Below, piece by piece: positions 31,042-42,363 of a stretch of DNA of 64,000 nucleotides; the stretch's first letter is position 1; every line of letters starts with the position of its first letter. The notes below the pieces were generated by a model. That model was not told the origin of the DNA. It did not search any database and was given only the letters and a program-made list of their open reading frames with translations. The position numbers and the translations under genes are program-made. Source of the DNA: Galeopsis tetrahit (Eukaryota > Streptophyta > Magnoliopsida > Lamiales > Lamiaceae). Location of the stretch: assembly GCA_963675135.1 (NCBI GenBank), contig OY776120.1, positions 14,970,001-15,034,000 on the forward strand, given 5' to 3'.

Positions 31042-31682
31042 AATTTAGGTACCCTCCTTGTTTATTGGGGTCCTGGGGGGTTAGTCGAGTTCAATGGAAT
31101 CCAAATGTACATTGGAGTCCTGAACAAGTTTGATCTTCTGAGCTTTCGACCATATTTGTTGCAAAATAAGACCTTGTTGTCCTTATCTGGCCTATCAGTC
31201 GAGTTCGGGTCTACTCTTTAGAGATAGCCTTTCGACTTGATCTCTACTTGAGCAGGCACTTGTCTATGATAGTCAGAGTAGGGTTTATATGCATTAGGTC
31301 CATACGGTTTATAGACATGTTTAGGTCTTTCTTCTCCTTTGATATCATATGACAAAGGTGGAGGATATAGGAAAACTTGTGTACGATATTTTGGACCTAC
31401 CTGTCTAGGTCTAGACGAGTAGAGCTGAGACTACCTTATTAAAGGAGGTCTAGGCTCTTTCCATCTAGTTTGTACTTGTCTAGTACTAGTCTCCTCGGGA
31501 TACCAATCCTCGTATCTGACCTGGTTGGGTCGTCTACGATTAGTGGTCCTTAGAAGATTAGTTCTAGGTTGAATAGACTTGTTGATACCATTCTTTTTAC
31601 CTCCTTTGGTAATTGGAATGTTAACTCGAGCTTGTTTTGGTACAGTACCTTTAGATGGAGTATCAACATCGTATATAATTGG
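31042..31682 (-). other. Gag-pol intervening region
   Basis: About 640 bp that in an intact element would be continuous with gag and pol. It is out of frame here and interrupted by stops. No separate gene. Confidence 0.5.
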
Positions 31683-33611
31683 TCATTTTCCTTTATCATT
31701 AGCCAAAGAGCTTGATATGAAAATAGTAGGGTTCTTAGGAACTTGAGTAGACGAGCTTGATGTCTCAGCACCTATGCCTGTCTTGTCAGCAGGAGCCCTA
31801 TACCTATCTGACAATTTAAGGTTAACTTTAAAAGAGTTAACCAGGTCAGTAAGTTTAAGGTCTAGAGTGACAACCTCAGTTTCTAAGAACTTATTACGTT
31901 CTTCAAGCTTTTTGCACTTGCTTTTTAAAACATTGAATTCATGTTTCTCAGTAGCATGTGTCTTAAGTAGGTCTTGATACAACTTGTCTGTTAATGCACA
32001 TTTGTCTTTGAGTTGTCTCAACTCTTCTTGCAAGCGTTCATTTAGGACTGTTATATTAGGATCTACTTTAGACTGAGCTTCCTTAAGATCAATGATTTCT
32101 TGTTTTAAAATGATGTTTTCGTCGCTGACTTCAATGAATGCCTGGTTGGAAAGTAGGAGGTCGTCTTCAACTGCACTAGTAGAGTGCTGAAGGCTACTCC
32201 CTACTTTGCTACTGGCAGTATCACTTTCATCAGATTCTGATTCATCACAAGATTGAAAAGATGTAGTAGATGATACCTCTTGGTCGATTTTAGCCATGCA
32301 GCATAAACCATCATCTACTATGAATGCTTCATCGTGATCTGGTTCAGACGGGTAGCTAGATGAGGATGATGGTAACTCGTCTGAATCAGATTCAGAGTCA
32401 TCATTGGCCATCATTGCCTTCTTGCCACGATTGTATCTACTTTCCCTTCGTGCTTTGCGTTCTTCTCGATCATCAGTGCTTAGGTCTGGACATTCATATA
32501 TGTAATGACCTGGCTTTTCACAATTATAGCACAAGAGATCATTAGTAGCCTTTTTAATAGGAGAGTTATTCCTTCGTTTATCACGTCTATCAGAACGTGT
32601 AATCTTCCTACCATCAGACTCTCTATCTTGTCTGTTACCTTTCGAGACTTCGTCTCTCCTTTCGGACGAGTTTCGGTCTCGTCTGGTCTCAGACGAGTTC
32701 TTAGAAGCAGACCCTCTATGCTCTCTATAGAACTTCTTATATCTTCCGAAACGTTTATTCAGCCTATCGAACTTTCTAACCATGAGGCTTACCTGATCCT
32801 TTAGACTGAGATCAGTGTCTAACTCGTCTTTCACCGAGGCAGACCTAGTCTTAGGCTTTGTTTTTTACCTGTCTATCTTAGACGAACTAGCCTTAAAAGC
32901 AACGTTCTTAGATACAGCATATTCTCTGTCACTACTTACTATAGGTTCATCTTCGTCTAAATCAAACTCATGGGCCTTTAGAGTTTGAAACATGGTCTCT
33001 ACTGTCCACACGTCTATATCTTGGGTATTTTTAACAAGCATTTTTACCATTTTCCATCGACTATCAAGGCTTTTGAGAATCCTAAGATTGATTTCACGTG
33101 GAGTATAAGATTTACCAAGGACTTCCAAGTCATTCATGATTTTGGTAAAACGAGTATCCAACTGGTCTATTGTTTCGCCAGCTTTCATATGAAATGATTC
33201 AAATCTTTGGACTGCTGTAGAAAGCTTGCTTTCTTTGATTAGGGATGTCCCTTCACAAATGATAGCTAAGCGATCCCACATTTCTTTGGCAGTTTTACAT
33301 TTTAGCACTTTTCCCAGATACTCGTTAGGAAGAGTGTGTAAGATGTAATTCTTGGCCAAGCTATCCAAATTATTCTGTCTCATTTCTTCTGAGGTTAGTT
33401 CTGACCTTAGTTTCTTGACGAGTGTACCCACGGGTTGATTTATGTCGAGGGCAGCAGTATTAGGGATCATGGTCACTATCGGACCTTCAGTGATGACGGA
33501 GATCATTAAGTCGTGAGTGGAACTGAAAATAGCTTCCATCCTAAGCTTCCAATAGTCATAATCTTGAACCTGGAACCTAGGTAACTTGTTAGCGCTGATT
33601 TCGAGTGACAT
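31683..33611 (-). pseudogene. Copia gag with one in-frame stop
   Basis: Reads from ATG at 33611 (MSLEISANKLPRF) through the copia gag domain (residues about 10-230, including KEMWDRLAIICEGT and the QRFESFHMKAGETIDQLDTRF region). A single TAA sits at 32865-32867, and the same frame continues to 31683. The second part holds an Arg/Ser-rich stretch, a CX2CX4HX4C zinc knuckle (CYNCEKPGHYIYEC), acidic serine-rich sequence and a coiled-coil-like C-terminal part. Large gag with C-terminal coiled coil fits Sireviruses. Confidence 0.8.
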
Positions 33612-33791
33612 GATTCAAGAAGATATGTATTAAGCAGGTTTATGATCAAGAAGCAGTCAGTTCAAGAACAGGGAACAAGAAACATATATATAAAAAATAT
33701 TGATCAAGAACACGTAAGCAAGTATGATTAAGAACCACAACTTCACCCTAAGTCTTAAGTCGGTTATCAAGAAACAGCAGTTCGTAAACTA

Positions 33792-33805
33792 CTGTTCTGA
33801 TACCA
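33792..33805 (-). other. Primer binding site of the Sirevirus-like element
   Basis: On the minus strand TGGTATCAGAACAG lies two bases after the 5' LTR end, complementary to initiator methionine tRNA with the AGAAC variant. Confidence 0.85.
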
Positions 33806-33807
33806 CT

Positions 33808-35133
33808 TGTAGGTCCCAAAGGTTGAGTTAATATCGAGGGAAGCTAAAGAAAATGTCTAGAGGGGGGTGAATAGACTTTTCTAAAATCTTTCGATATATC
33901 AGAATTACGATGTGCGGAATATGAAATTAACAATGAGCCCAATTAAGTTTATACTCAATCCTTTAAAATCCAAAAACTCTGTTCTATACTCAACTAATCT
34001 AGTTTAGAAGTGTAGTTAAGTAATTAGACAATTAATCAATTAAAACCAACAAAAACAGTAAAGTAAACAACACAAACGATTTATAGTGGTTCGACAACTT
34101 GTCTACATCCACTCTCACAACCCAGTTGTGATATTCTTATTAACTCGTCCAATGGAGTAATATGTTCTTGTAGCTTTAAGTCCCAAGAAATAAGACTTAG
34201 ATCTTCTCGACAACACTACCAAGTGCCTCTTCGATCTAACTAGCTATTTTACAAGTAACTAGCAACTTGAAACAGTAAACGAAAATAAAACTTCTCTTCG
34301 TTCAGTAGTAGCCTTCTTCGATCTTCACTTGTCTTGCGTAGCTTCACTTTCTGAACTTCAATCTCTGAGAGTATTTTCTTCAATAATGCTTTCGTATGCA
34401 GTCGTATCCGTATTCTCAGTAGTCCCCGAATGATAAACACCTTGAGGTATTTATAGACTTTCAATTCCAAGAACTTTCAGTTGTGTAACAACCTTTTCTT
34501 GAAAACTAACTTGTAACTGATTCTTTTTATCCTTTCACGCGTTTCTTCAGTTAATTAGTTATTCCTTAACTAACTCTTCAATCTTTATCTTCAACACGCT
34601 TTTGTAACTAACTTCAAGTTGACCTGTCTTGTTGAGTTGTGCACCTGTCTTGTCCTTAAGTAGTAGACTGCGTCTTCTACTTGTCTTGTGCAGTAGACTT
34701 CTCCAGATTACAATCATAGAACTAATCTAGTCCTATCATCTAATCCTAACAAGACTATTACATTACATTAAGCTCTTGTTATAAAGCTTAGTCAACTTAG
34801 AAAGCTATACAAAGAATCTTTCTATTACATTCAAAATTATGAGCTCTATACAACAATCATTCATAGCTCAATAACAATCTAATCAGTTAATATAAACAAA
34901 TATGAAGTAATAATTCGATATCAATTATAAGTACTTGTCTTTTCATATGTTAACTCATGTGAACTAGTACTTGTCTTGTGAACTCTACTGATCTTGTTCA
35001 AGATGATTTCAACTTAACTAGATTAGATTAGTCAACACTTAGAAAATATTCAAGTCTACTTTTGGCTTATCAAAACTTCATTTTTTATCTTTCATCAACA
35101 TTTAGAACTTGTTTTAGGATTCATATCCCAACA
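33808..35133 (-). repeat. 5' LTR, copy D
   Basis: 1,326 bp. TATAAATA on the minus strand at 34448-34455 is the likely core promoter. Ends TG...CA. Flanked outside by ATATG at 35134-35138, the partner of 15093-15097. Confidence 0.9.
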
Positions 35134-35293
35134 ATATGTTTGATAGTTTAGATTAAATCTAGATTAACTCCATCTCGATCATTTTGATTGGTTGTTTGAT
35201 AACTTAGATTAATGGTAGATTATGCTTTAAAATGTATAAAGTTTAGATATCATCATAATCTTAGTTTAATCATCTTTGCAATCAAACATGGCC
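35134..35293. mobile_element. Probable short MITE split from its left end by the Sirevirus-like insertion
   Basis: TGTTTGATAG near 35137 and the complement of GCAATCAAACATGGCC near 35279-35294 pair as short inverted repeats, with TTTAGATTAA-type interior repeats. The left end abuts the retroelement TSD, so the element inserted at or next to this MITE. Confidence 0.35.
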
Positions 35294-35299
35294 TATAAA

Positions 35300-35635
35300 A
35301 AAACTATATGTTACTAAATACTACAGTTTGAATTACTACATTGAATGGGCGTTTGTTACTATATGTAACTTTATCAAATGATCTAATATTTTTGCATCTT
35401 CCTACAATAAAACAATTTGTATTACAACATGGTTATTGTGTTTAGTACATGTGATAATATATGTTACTACATATTATAATGTGAGTTACTACATCAACAA
35501 AAACACTAGAAAAAACGTGTTACTAAATAAAAGAATTTGTATTATTATATAAAATAGTTTGTGTTATTACTACACAAAATAATGTGGGTTACTACATATT
35601 ACAATTTGAATTACTACATTTAATAGCCCGCGTTC
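35300..35635. repeat. Degenerate GTTACTACAT repeats
   Basis: Many imperfect copies of (G)TTACTACAT separated by AT-rich spacers. The same type of sequence fills 14940-15090 on the other side of the retroelement, so the 20-kb element inserted into this array. Confidence 0.55.
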
Positions 35636-35711
35636 GCCAATAAAATAAAAAATTAAAAAAATCACAAACACGGGTAAAATAAACGCCGGTCAAAATTAAA
35701 ACACAAGCGGG

Positions 35712-36367
35712 TAGAGCTGGCAAATTGGGCCGCCCAGCCCAACCCTTCGGGCCAAGCGATGTTCGTGGGCTGGGTTGGGCCAGCCCATGAATTAATTGGG
35801 CCTATAAAATGTGAGCCCAGCCTAGCCCGCTGGGCTAGCGAGCCGGTCCAGCTCATGAAATAATTTTTTTTTTTTTAGCAAAAATTATATATAAATATAT
35901 AAACCTTGTTATGTATTGGTCACATACTCACATATAATTTTTATTTATACAAATAATTATAATTAAAAATATGCAATACTAATGTATTAACTATACATAA
36001 TTCATAAATGGCCATAACCAGTATTACATTACACTATATAACAACTTCAAATAAAATTATAAATAATTCATAAGTTCAAATTTCAAAGTCAAAATAAAAT
36101 AAAATAAAAACACAATAATATTTAAATATAAGGTACTTTACTTATTTTAATTATCCATTTGCCTAAAGAAAAAATATTGATCGGGCCAAACGGACAGTCC
36201 ATGGGCCGCAGGCCAAATTCAACCTAGACCATTAGGCTCGTCGGGCCCATCGGGTCGGGCCAAATAGGCCCAATTCTATATGGGCATCTAATTTTAAAGC
36301 CCAGGCCATACTAGGTTTCGGGTTGGTTGGGTCGGCCCATTGGGTCGGGCCCAAATTGCCGACTTTA
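35712..36367. mobile_element. hAT-type MITE, 656 bp
   Basis: Inverted ends: left TAGAGCTGGCAAATTGGGCC, right (reverse-complemented) TAAAGTCGGCAATTTGGGCC. Flanked by a perfect 8-bp duplication CAAGCGGG at 35704-35711 and 36368-36375, the hAT signature. GGCCCA-rich subterminal repeats surround an AT-rich core. No transposase. Confidence 0.85.
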
Positions 36368-36375
36368 CAAGCGGG

Positions 36376-36489
36376 CCAATTGATAAATAAAATAATTAAC
36401 CCAAATGAATTAATGGTGGTCCAATAACATATATTTTTAGTCCATTGACTTAATAAGTCAATATTTCTAGCCCAATTGACTTAATTGGT
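36376..36489. other. Short unassigned spacer
   Basis: Contains three variants of a TTGACTTAAT(A/T)(A/G)GTCAATAT palindrome-like motif. No gene. Confidence 0.35.
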
Positions 36490-37718
36490 CAATATATGGA
36501 GAAGAGCGGATGCAAGAGCTGCGTACACCAGAAATAGACGAGGTGGATACTCAGTTGGCAACAACTCCATTAGCTGACCCTTCCTCCACTCAAATCACTC
36601 AAGCTGTCAATATTCTTGCTTCCAGACCAGCTCCTACCATGTCTAAAAGAGAATATGAAGAATGGGATCAACTCTGCACCACAACTGCTCATTTTTTCCC
36701 AACCACACCTATCTTTGAGGATGTATATGTTCATCCAAGCAAGGAGAGTCGCCTAGCTACGTATACTCTAGCCATCCAGCCTGAGTCAACAAGTCTTCCT
36801 CTTGTTATTTAGTTTCTTGTCGTTCTCTCACATCACGTCTTCAATGACCTTACCCCACAACTTAACGACTTAAGCCTTTGTCTCCGCTAGAGAGAAGTAA
36901 TAGAAGATAAGGTCATCTACGACATTGTTCGACGTTGTATGAAAAGGTACTTTGACAGCAACCTTGGTGATGCCATGTTGAAGAGAGTAGACGACTTCAT
37001 CCAACTCAACGCACAAAATATGACTAATGCTCTCACTGAAATAGACCATGCCACCAAAAGAGATATAATGAAGACGAAGGATGACTACAAGGAAGAAGAG
37101 TTGAAGAGAAGCCAACAACGGGAACATGTCTCTACTTAACAACTCTTATCTAAGTTTGCTGACTTTGAAAAGATAGCAGCCCAGTAAATGAATGATCTGT
37201 TGAAGTAGCTAGATCGGTCGAAGGACCTTAACCTCGAACTAGAAACTGAAAATGAGAAGTTAAAGTCAACATAAAGACAACTATCTCATCTTGTCACTCA
37301 ACTAACTGACAAGTTAAACTCTTTTCCCGTTGTTCCAGATGTGAACACAACCACATCTGCCCTGCAAGACGAGTTCAAGAAATTTACTCAAGCGCTCATG
37401 TAATGTTCGGTAATTTTCTTTACTTTTTAATTATTATTATTATTATTTTAAATAAAAATCTTATTAACCACAACTTAATTATGCATTAATCTTAGTAACT
37501 CTTTTTATTAGTGAGGGGAATGAAACGTCTACCTATTTCAATTATTACTTGACCCTCTATGTACCACCATTAGTTTTTTATTTATAAATATTAATGGATT
37601 GTAGTAATGATCAAGTTCTCTTTCCTCTCTCAAGTTATATATATATGTTAGTAGACAATATTTGATTGTATATAAATCCATGTAAAGACATTGAGTTTAG
37701 CTTAGAATAAAGTATAGC

Positions 37719-40506
37719 TGATGAGTCGGGATTATTATATATTTTTATGCTTTAATTGAATATTATTTTAGAATTGATTTGAGATTTTATTGCATTTTCC
37801 CGACTTATTATTTATTTGGCTTTAAATAATGTGATGTGGATTTTTGTGTAATTTCAGGATATTTGCAAAGAAATGACCCAACACTAAGGGGCTCAGTGTC
37901 AGATTCCAGTAAAGAATAACGCATTAGTCGTATCAGCCTAATGATTTGTGGCCCATGAGTTATTATTATTTGTAAATGGCCCAGCCCAAGATTCACTTAT
38001 TACGTGGGCCATGAAACCATTTGATAATGAAGATTGAGCATAGTGTCTAGAGACTCGTCTAAGGAACTCGAAATGAGTTATGCTCCTGCAACACTCCATT
38101 TTCCCATGGTGACTTCCTTCCACTCTACTTTAATTTATTTCCTTAAATTTAATGTGTTTGGTACCTCGTACTTTTGTGCTCAGGGACTAGCACCTATTTA
38201 AGTGTGGGGGATGATTAATTGTTAGAGTATTTTGTACGGAGATTGGAATGATGTGAAAAAAAAATGTGTTTGTTGTTTGAAGCATGTTTAATTGGTTATT
38301 TGTCTATATTCTTAATTATTGGGTTTTTGTTAAATTGCTAAAATCATGAGTTGTGAGTCTTGATTAGTAGCCCGATTGATATTCATATCTTATGCCTTGA
38401 AATTAAATTGGTTCTTCGTCTATTCATGCCCTAAAATGGTGTATCTGATTGATTGATTTTGGTGAACTTGTATTGATTTTCTTGAGAAGTGAAGAATCCT
38501 ATTTGGTATCCTAAGTTGAAAAAAAGTAATGAGAAAAATGAGGGGCTGAAACAGCTGCCTACTGTAGGGGGCTCAAGTGTTCGTAAACGAATAAACTTAG
38601 CTAAAACCCGAAAAGTAGAGAGGAGCTGCGGACCTCATTTGAAAAAAAAAAAAGAAAGGCAGAAACAGCTACCTACTTCAGGGGGCTTAAGTGTTCAAAA
38701 ATGAATAAACTTAGCTAAAACCCGAAAAGTGGAGAGAAGCTGCAGACCTTTTGAAAAAAAATAAAAATTCCAAGGTGGAATTAAAGCTGAAAAAAAAAAT
38801 TGCAGCTAAAAAAAAAAAATTTGAATGGAGATGGATACCTTGGGATTTGAACTTTGAAGGAAAATTGAGTCGAGTAATCCAAAGTCGAAGTTTTTAGGGG
38901 ATCATGAATGTGGTGTGAGTAATCGAGAGTTCATGAGATTTTGTGGTTAAGTGTGAATTGAAATTTGTGGTTTATTGAGATAGGCAAACAACTTATGAAT
39001 TTGGCTCAAAAATCTAGTTTTGAGAATCATAGAAGAGTAACCCATTTTTTCTTGCTTTGAATTCTCAAGTATTACATGCATATTCCATTATTTTTCTTTA
39101 GTTGGTTGTCCATTAAAATTATCCCTCCGTGTGCTTTAATTCTCTTTGCTTGAGGACAAGCAAATGTTTAAGTGTGGGGGGATTTGATGAGTCGGGATTA
39201 TTATATATTTTTATGCTTTAATTGAATATTATTTTAGAATTGATTTGAGATTTTATTGCATTTTCCCGACTTATTATTTATTTGGCTTTAAATAATGTGA
39301 TGTGGATTTTTGTGTAATTTCAGGATATTTGCAAAGAAATGACCCAACACTAAGGGGCTCAGTGTCAGATTGCAGTAAAGAATAACGCATTAGTCGTATC
39401 AGCCTAATGATTTGTGGCCCATGAGTTATTATTATTTGTAAATGGCCCAGCCCAAGATTCACTTATTACGTGGGCCATGAAACCATTTGATAAAATTTCT
39501 GTTTGAAGCCTAAGCCCATAATTTTCAAATTGTTGGTGTAGCCCAATTACTTCACTTAACCTAACATTGAAGTAATGCCATACGTGAGAAGCAAGGCCAA
39601 TTGGGGGCAGCCATATATATTACTTTCAAGCCGCCATTCGGGAAGGCTAAAAAAGAAAGCAGCAGGCGGAAACCGAGCAGTCGTGAGTTTTGAGAAGAGA
39701 GTTCCTATGAGAGTCTACCGTGAGAATTTTGTAGCCATGTTCGGCTAATTTTATTTTCTAGTTCGAGGAGGCGCAAACCTTTGTTATGATTTAATTCTCG
39801 ATTATTTAGTAACGAATTTCTCAACCCTTTCTATTTGATTTCTTCGTTATTTGTTTTATGCTATGCATGTGATGTTTAATTATTTTGTGAGCCTGATCAA
39901 CTTGCATGATCAATTAATTATTTCTAGCTATATTGCACGTTATAATCCGTAATTGTTATAATTGTGTAATTGGAGTAGCAAATAGGGCAGAACACCCTAG
40001 GGATAGCGAAGTCTAGATTGTATGAAACGAGCGTCTCGTATTCATAGTCTAGTTTGCTCTATTATTTTGGTTCGTTAATGCATTCTGTGAGTTGAATCTC
40101 GAATACATGTTTTGGGGTTATTCATTAGAATAGGTTAATTAGAGGTCGTACCTTTTAATTAATTAAACTTAAGAAATAATTCGAACTAGTTTGGTCGTAC
40201 CACTGGTTTAGGGGCAAGATTCAAAGAAGAGTTGAGATATTTGTGAATTTTAATTGTGTATGAGAATTATTCAAGGGAAAGCAAATCCGAGAACTAGAAA
40301 TTCCTTTTATTTATTTACGTCTTATTTTTATTTGCTTTTTAGTAGAATTAGGAACCACCAATCCAACCTCCCCCCCCCCCCTTATTGTTTTATTAACACA
40401 AATTGTCCAGTAGAATTTGCTACTCTCTGTGGGATCGACCCTTACTTCCCTACTACATAGTGGGTATTTAAGGTATTTATTTTTGGGTGCCGGCGACAGC
40501 ACACCA
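37719..40506 (+). mobile_element. Deleted Athila/Tat-type gypsy element nested in the solo LTR
   Basis: TSD ATAGC at 37714-37718 and 40507-40511. A 308-bp fragment of the 5' LTR (37719-38026) and the full 3' LTR (39185-40506, 1,322 bp) share TGATGAGTCGGG starts and differ at about one position over the overlap. All coding sequence is lost. The 3' LTR ends in the GGGATCGACC...GTGCCGGCGACAGCACACCA region typical of Athila/Tat LTRs. One deletion removed the rest of the 5' LTR plus gag-pol. Confidence 0.8.
38027..39184 (+). other. Internal 3' region with duplicated segment and polypurine tract
   Basis: About 1.16 kb of leftover 3' UTR. A segment of ~115 bp is duplicated (about 38549-38640 and 38660-38755, each with AGGGGGCT and AATAAACTTAGCTAAAACCC). 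The motif TTTAAGTGTGGGGG occurs at about 38197-38210 and again at 39167-39180; the latter, GTGTGGGGGGATT, is the polypurine tract before the 3' LTR. Confidence 0.6.
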
Positions 40507-40707
40507 ATAGCTTAAAAGAAAATGAGATTTTATGTAACACGGCAAGGCGACGATAATTACAAGAATTAATTCATACGATGCTTCCACATGTCACGTATAC
40601 GTTCATCGATCGAGGTGCAGATTTCTATTTTATTTGTTTGTCATTATTAAATGCGATTTATGATTTTATTGTTACTCATGTGAATTATGTATAAGTAGTT
40701 GAAAGAT

Positions 40708-40855
40708 ATAGGTCTTCTGACCTTTATAAGCGAGAAGTTGAGAAGTAGGTCTTCTGACCTTTATAAACGAGAAGTTGAGAAGTAGGTCTTCTGACCTTTA
40801 TAAACGAGAAGTTGAGAAGTAGGTCTTCTGACCTTTATAAACGAGAAGTTGAGAT
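40708..40855. repeat. Four 37-bp tandem repeats in the gypsy solo LTR
   Basis: Four near-identical units containing AGGTCTTCTGACCT, itself an inverted repeat (AGGTC/GACCT, 4-nt loop), followed by TTTATAAACGAGAAGTTGAG. Only the first unit has a substitution (AAGCG for AAACG). Confidence 0.85.
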
Positions 40856-42350
40856 ACATACATTAAATGCATGTTTAAGTTTGTGGTAATTTAATTGCTT
40901 ATTGTATTTAGTTTTGACAAGCATGTCCCCACTGAGTTGTGGTTTGCTCACCCCTTCATTACTACATTTTCAGATTTAGGAGCTGATGACGAGGAGGAGC
41001 GGAGGATGACAATCATCTAGTAAAATCAATTGAGACGTTGTTGCTTCCTAGATATCTTAAAGTTCTTTTAAGTTTCTATTTATTCGAAGTTTCCGCTAAG
41101 TAAATTTTCAATTATTTTTATTGTAAAAGAAACTTGTAAGCTTCATTTCTTAAGTGCAAATTTTGGTTCATGCCCTTAAAATTTTAAATTGTTAATTATA
41201 TTTGTAAAATATTATTTTATGAAATTTGGGGTGTGACAGCTCACTTCCCAAATTGATGATACCAAAAAGGGAGAAGAAGAGGCCAAAGCTAAGTTATCAG
41301 AGAAGATAAGGAAATCAGCTAATGATCAAGCGGATCTGGCCAAGAGACTAGTAGATTAAGAGGAGCAATTGAAGACTCAAGATAAACAGCTGAAGACCTT
41401 CATCAGTCAAGGGGAAACAACACAAGGACCATCTTCTACACTTCACTTATCTGATTCGGATCTGGCAAGACTTGAGCAATCTGTATTAGCCAAAGCTGTC
41501 GCAAGTGGAAAGAAACCCATTATAGCTCTTCCACCTATTCAAGAATCGGTAAATGAAGAAGACTCCGATGACAACTTCCATATTGCTTCTAAGAAAACGA
41601 CACTATCAAAAGAGAAAAAACGTCTGAGGGAGAAGAAGAAAAAGGAATTTGCTATAATGGATGTTTCCTTCAAGAGGAGGACTTTAAATAAGAAGAAGAC
41701 ACCAAATCTCATTGTAGAAGAAGAAGAACAACCAGAACCTGAGGTGGCCGACAAATAGATTGATTACCTCATCGATCCTATCCACAATCTCAGGTGGCTG
41801 AATCTGACGAAGCAGTGGCAAATAATTTATTATTTTGCCAATAGATATGATCAACTTGATGCTGAGACGGCCTTCCAATATTTTGAAAAGTTCATACAAG
41901 AAAAGGATGATCAATTCTGGAAGATTGTTATCCAAGTTGCTGTTGATAACAATGTAAACACCGTCTTGCCTGACTTTCCCTACTGGAAGCTACATGAAAC
42001 AAGAAACAGAAGACCTGACACTAGAGAAGTTGATCTGATGATTATGAACATTTCCTTTGAAGAGAAGTGCATACATTCTGAACGCATGAAAGAAGTATCT
42101 GCTAGAGTCAGAAGAGCTTTCGAAGGTTGAAGCTGATGAAGACATCATCTTAGCTGATTAGGTATCCTTGTATATGTAATAATTTTCTATATCATTAATA
42201 CAAATGGTTCCCATTTCAGCTTCTAGACAACTCATTGACTTCATCAGAAGATATATCCATGTTACTACTTTTAACACTTGTTTCGATTACAAATTATCTC
42301 ATCTACCCTGATAACTTAGATGGATGTATTTAAATGGTTTTGACATCATC

Positions 42351-42363
42351 AAAAAGGGGAAAA
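42351..42363 (+). other. Polypurine tract of the Sirevirus-like remnant
   Basis: AAAAAGGGGAAAA directly before TGTTGGGATATTC, matching the minus-strand tract of the 20-kb element (AAAAAGGGGGAAAT). Confidence 0.75.

Larger units (their letters stand above)
15098..35133 (-). mobile_element. Sirevirus-like Ty1/copia element with amplified 3' end, 20 kb
   Basis: Outer LTRs at 33808-35133 (5' on the minus strand) and 15098-16423 (3'), each 1,326 bp, flanked by ATATG at 15093-15097 and 35134-35138. Order on the minus strand: 5' LTR, tRNA-iMet primer site, gag, protease-integrase-reverse transcriptase, an extra long ORF (env-like position), polypurine tract, 3' LTR. Long LTRs plus an extra ORF after pol are typical of Sirevirus (SIRE/Maximus) copia elements. 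The outer LTRs differ at only about eight positions by eye. Two extra LTRs (18788-20112, 22477-23801) come from the tandem triplication. Gag has a stop, pol has a frameshift and lacks most of RNase H, so the element is probably not autonomous. Confidence 0.9.
37399..41238 (+). mobile_element. Ty3/gypsy solo LTR (chromovirus-like), about 1.05 kb plus nested insert
   Basis: Starts TGTAATGTTCGG and ends GGGGTGTGACA, flanked by 5-bp TSDs. Without the nested element at 37719-40506 and its TSD copy it is 1,047 bp. The CCCCACTGAGTTGTGG / TTTGCTCACCCC stretch near 40926-40955 and the GTGTGACA end resemble chromovirus (Tekay/Del) LTRs. No internal region remains, so it is a solo LTR from LTR-LTR recombination. 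Confidence 0.75.
37394..41243. repeat. Target-site duplication GCTCA of the solo LTR
   Basis: GCTCA at 37394-37398 and at 41239-41243 bracket the LTR exactly. Confidence 0.85.
36490..42130 (+). pseudogene. Decayed Sirevirus-like extra ORF
   Basis: Open stretches at 36510-36812, 36939-37139, 41369-41758 and 41760-42129 are fragments of one protein, interrupted by several stops and by the insertion at 37399-41238. The last part (WLNLTKQWQIIYYF, FEKFIQEKDDQFWK, LPDFPYWK) corresponds position by position to QEWLKVKRQWELDHWI, FDKFMEGQNKLLWN, IPIFPKWK in the ORFs at 16626 and 20315. The middle is coiled-coil-like and lysine-rich. Stops and divergence show it is older than the 20-kb element. Confidence 0.7.
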
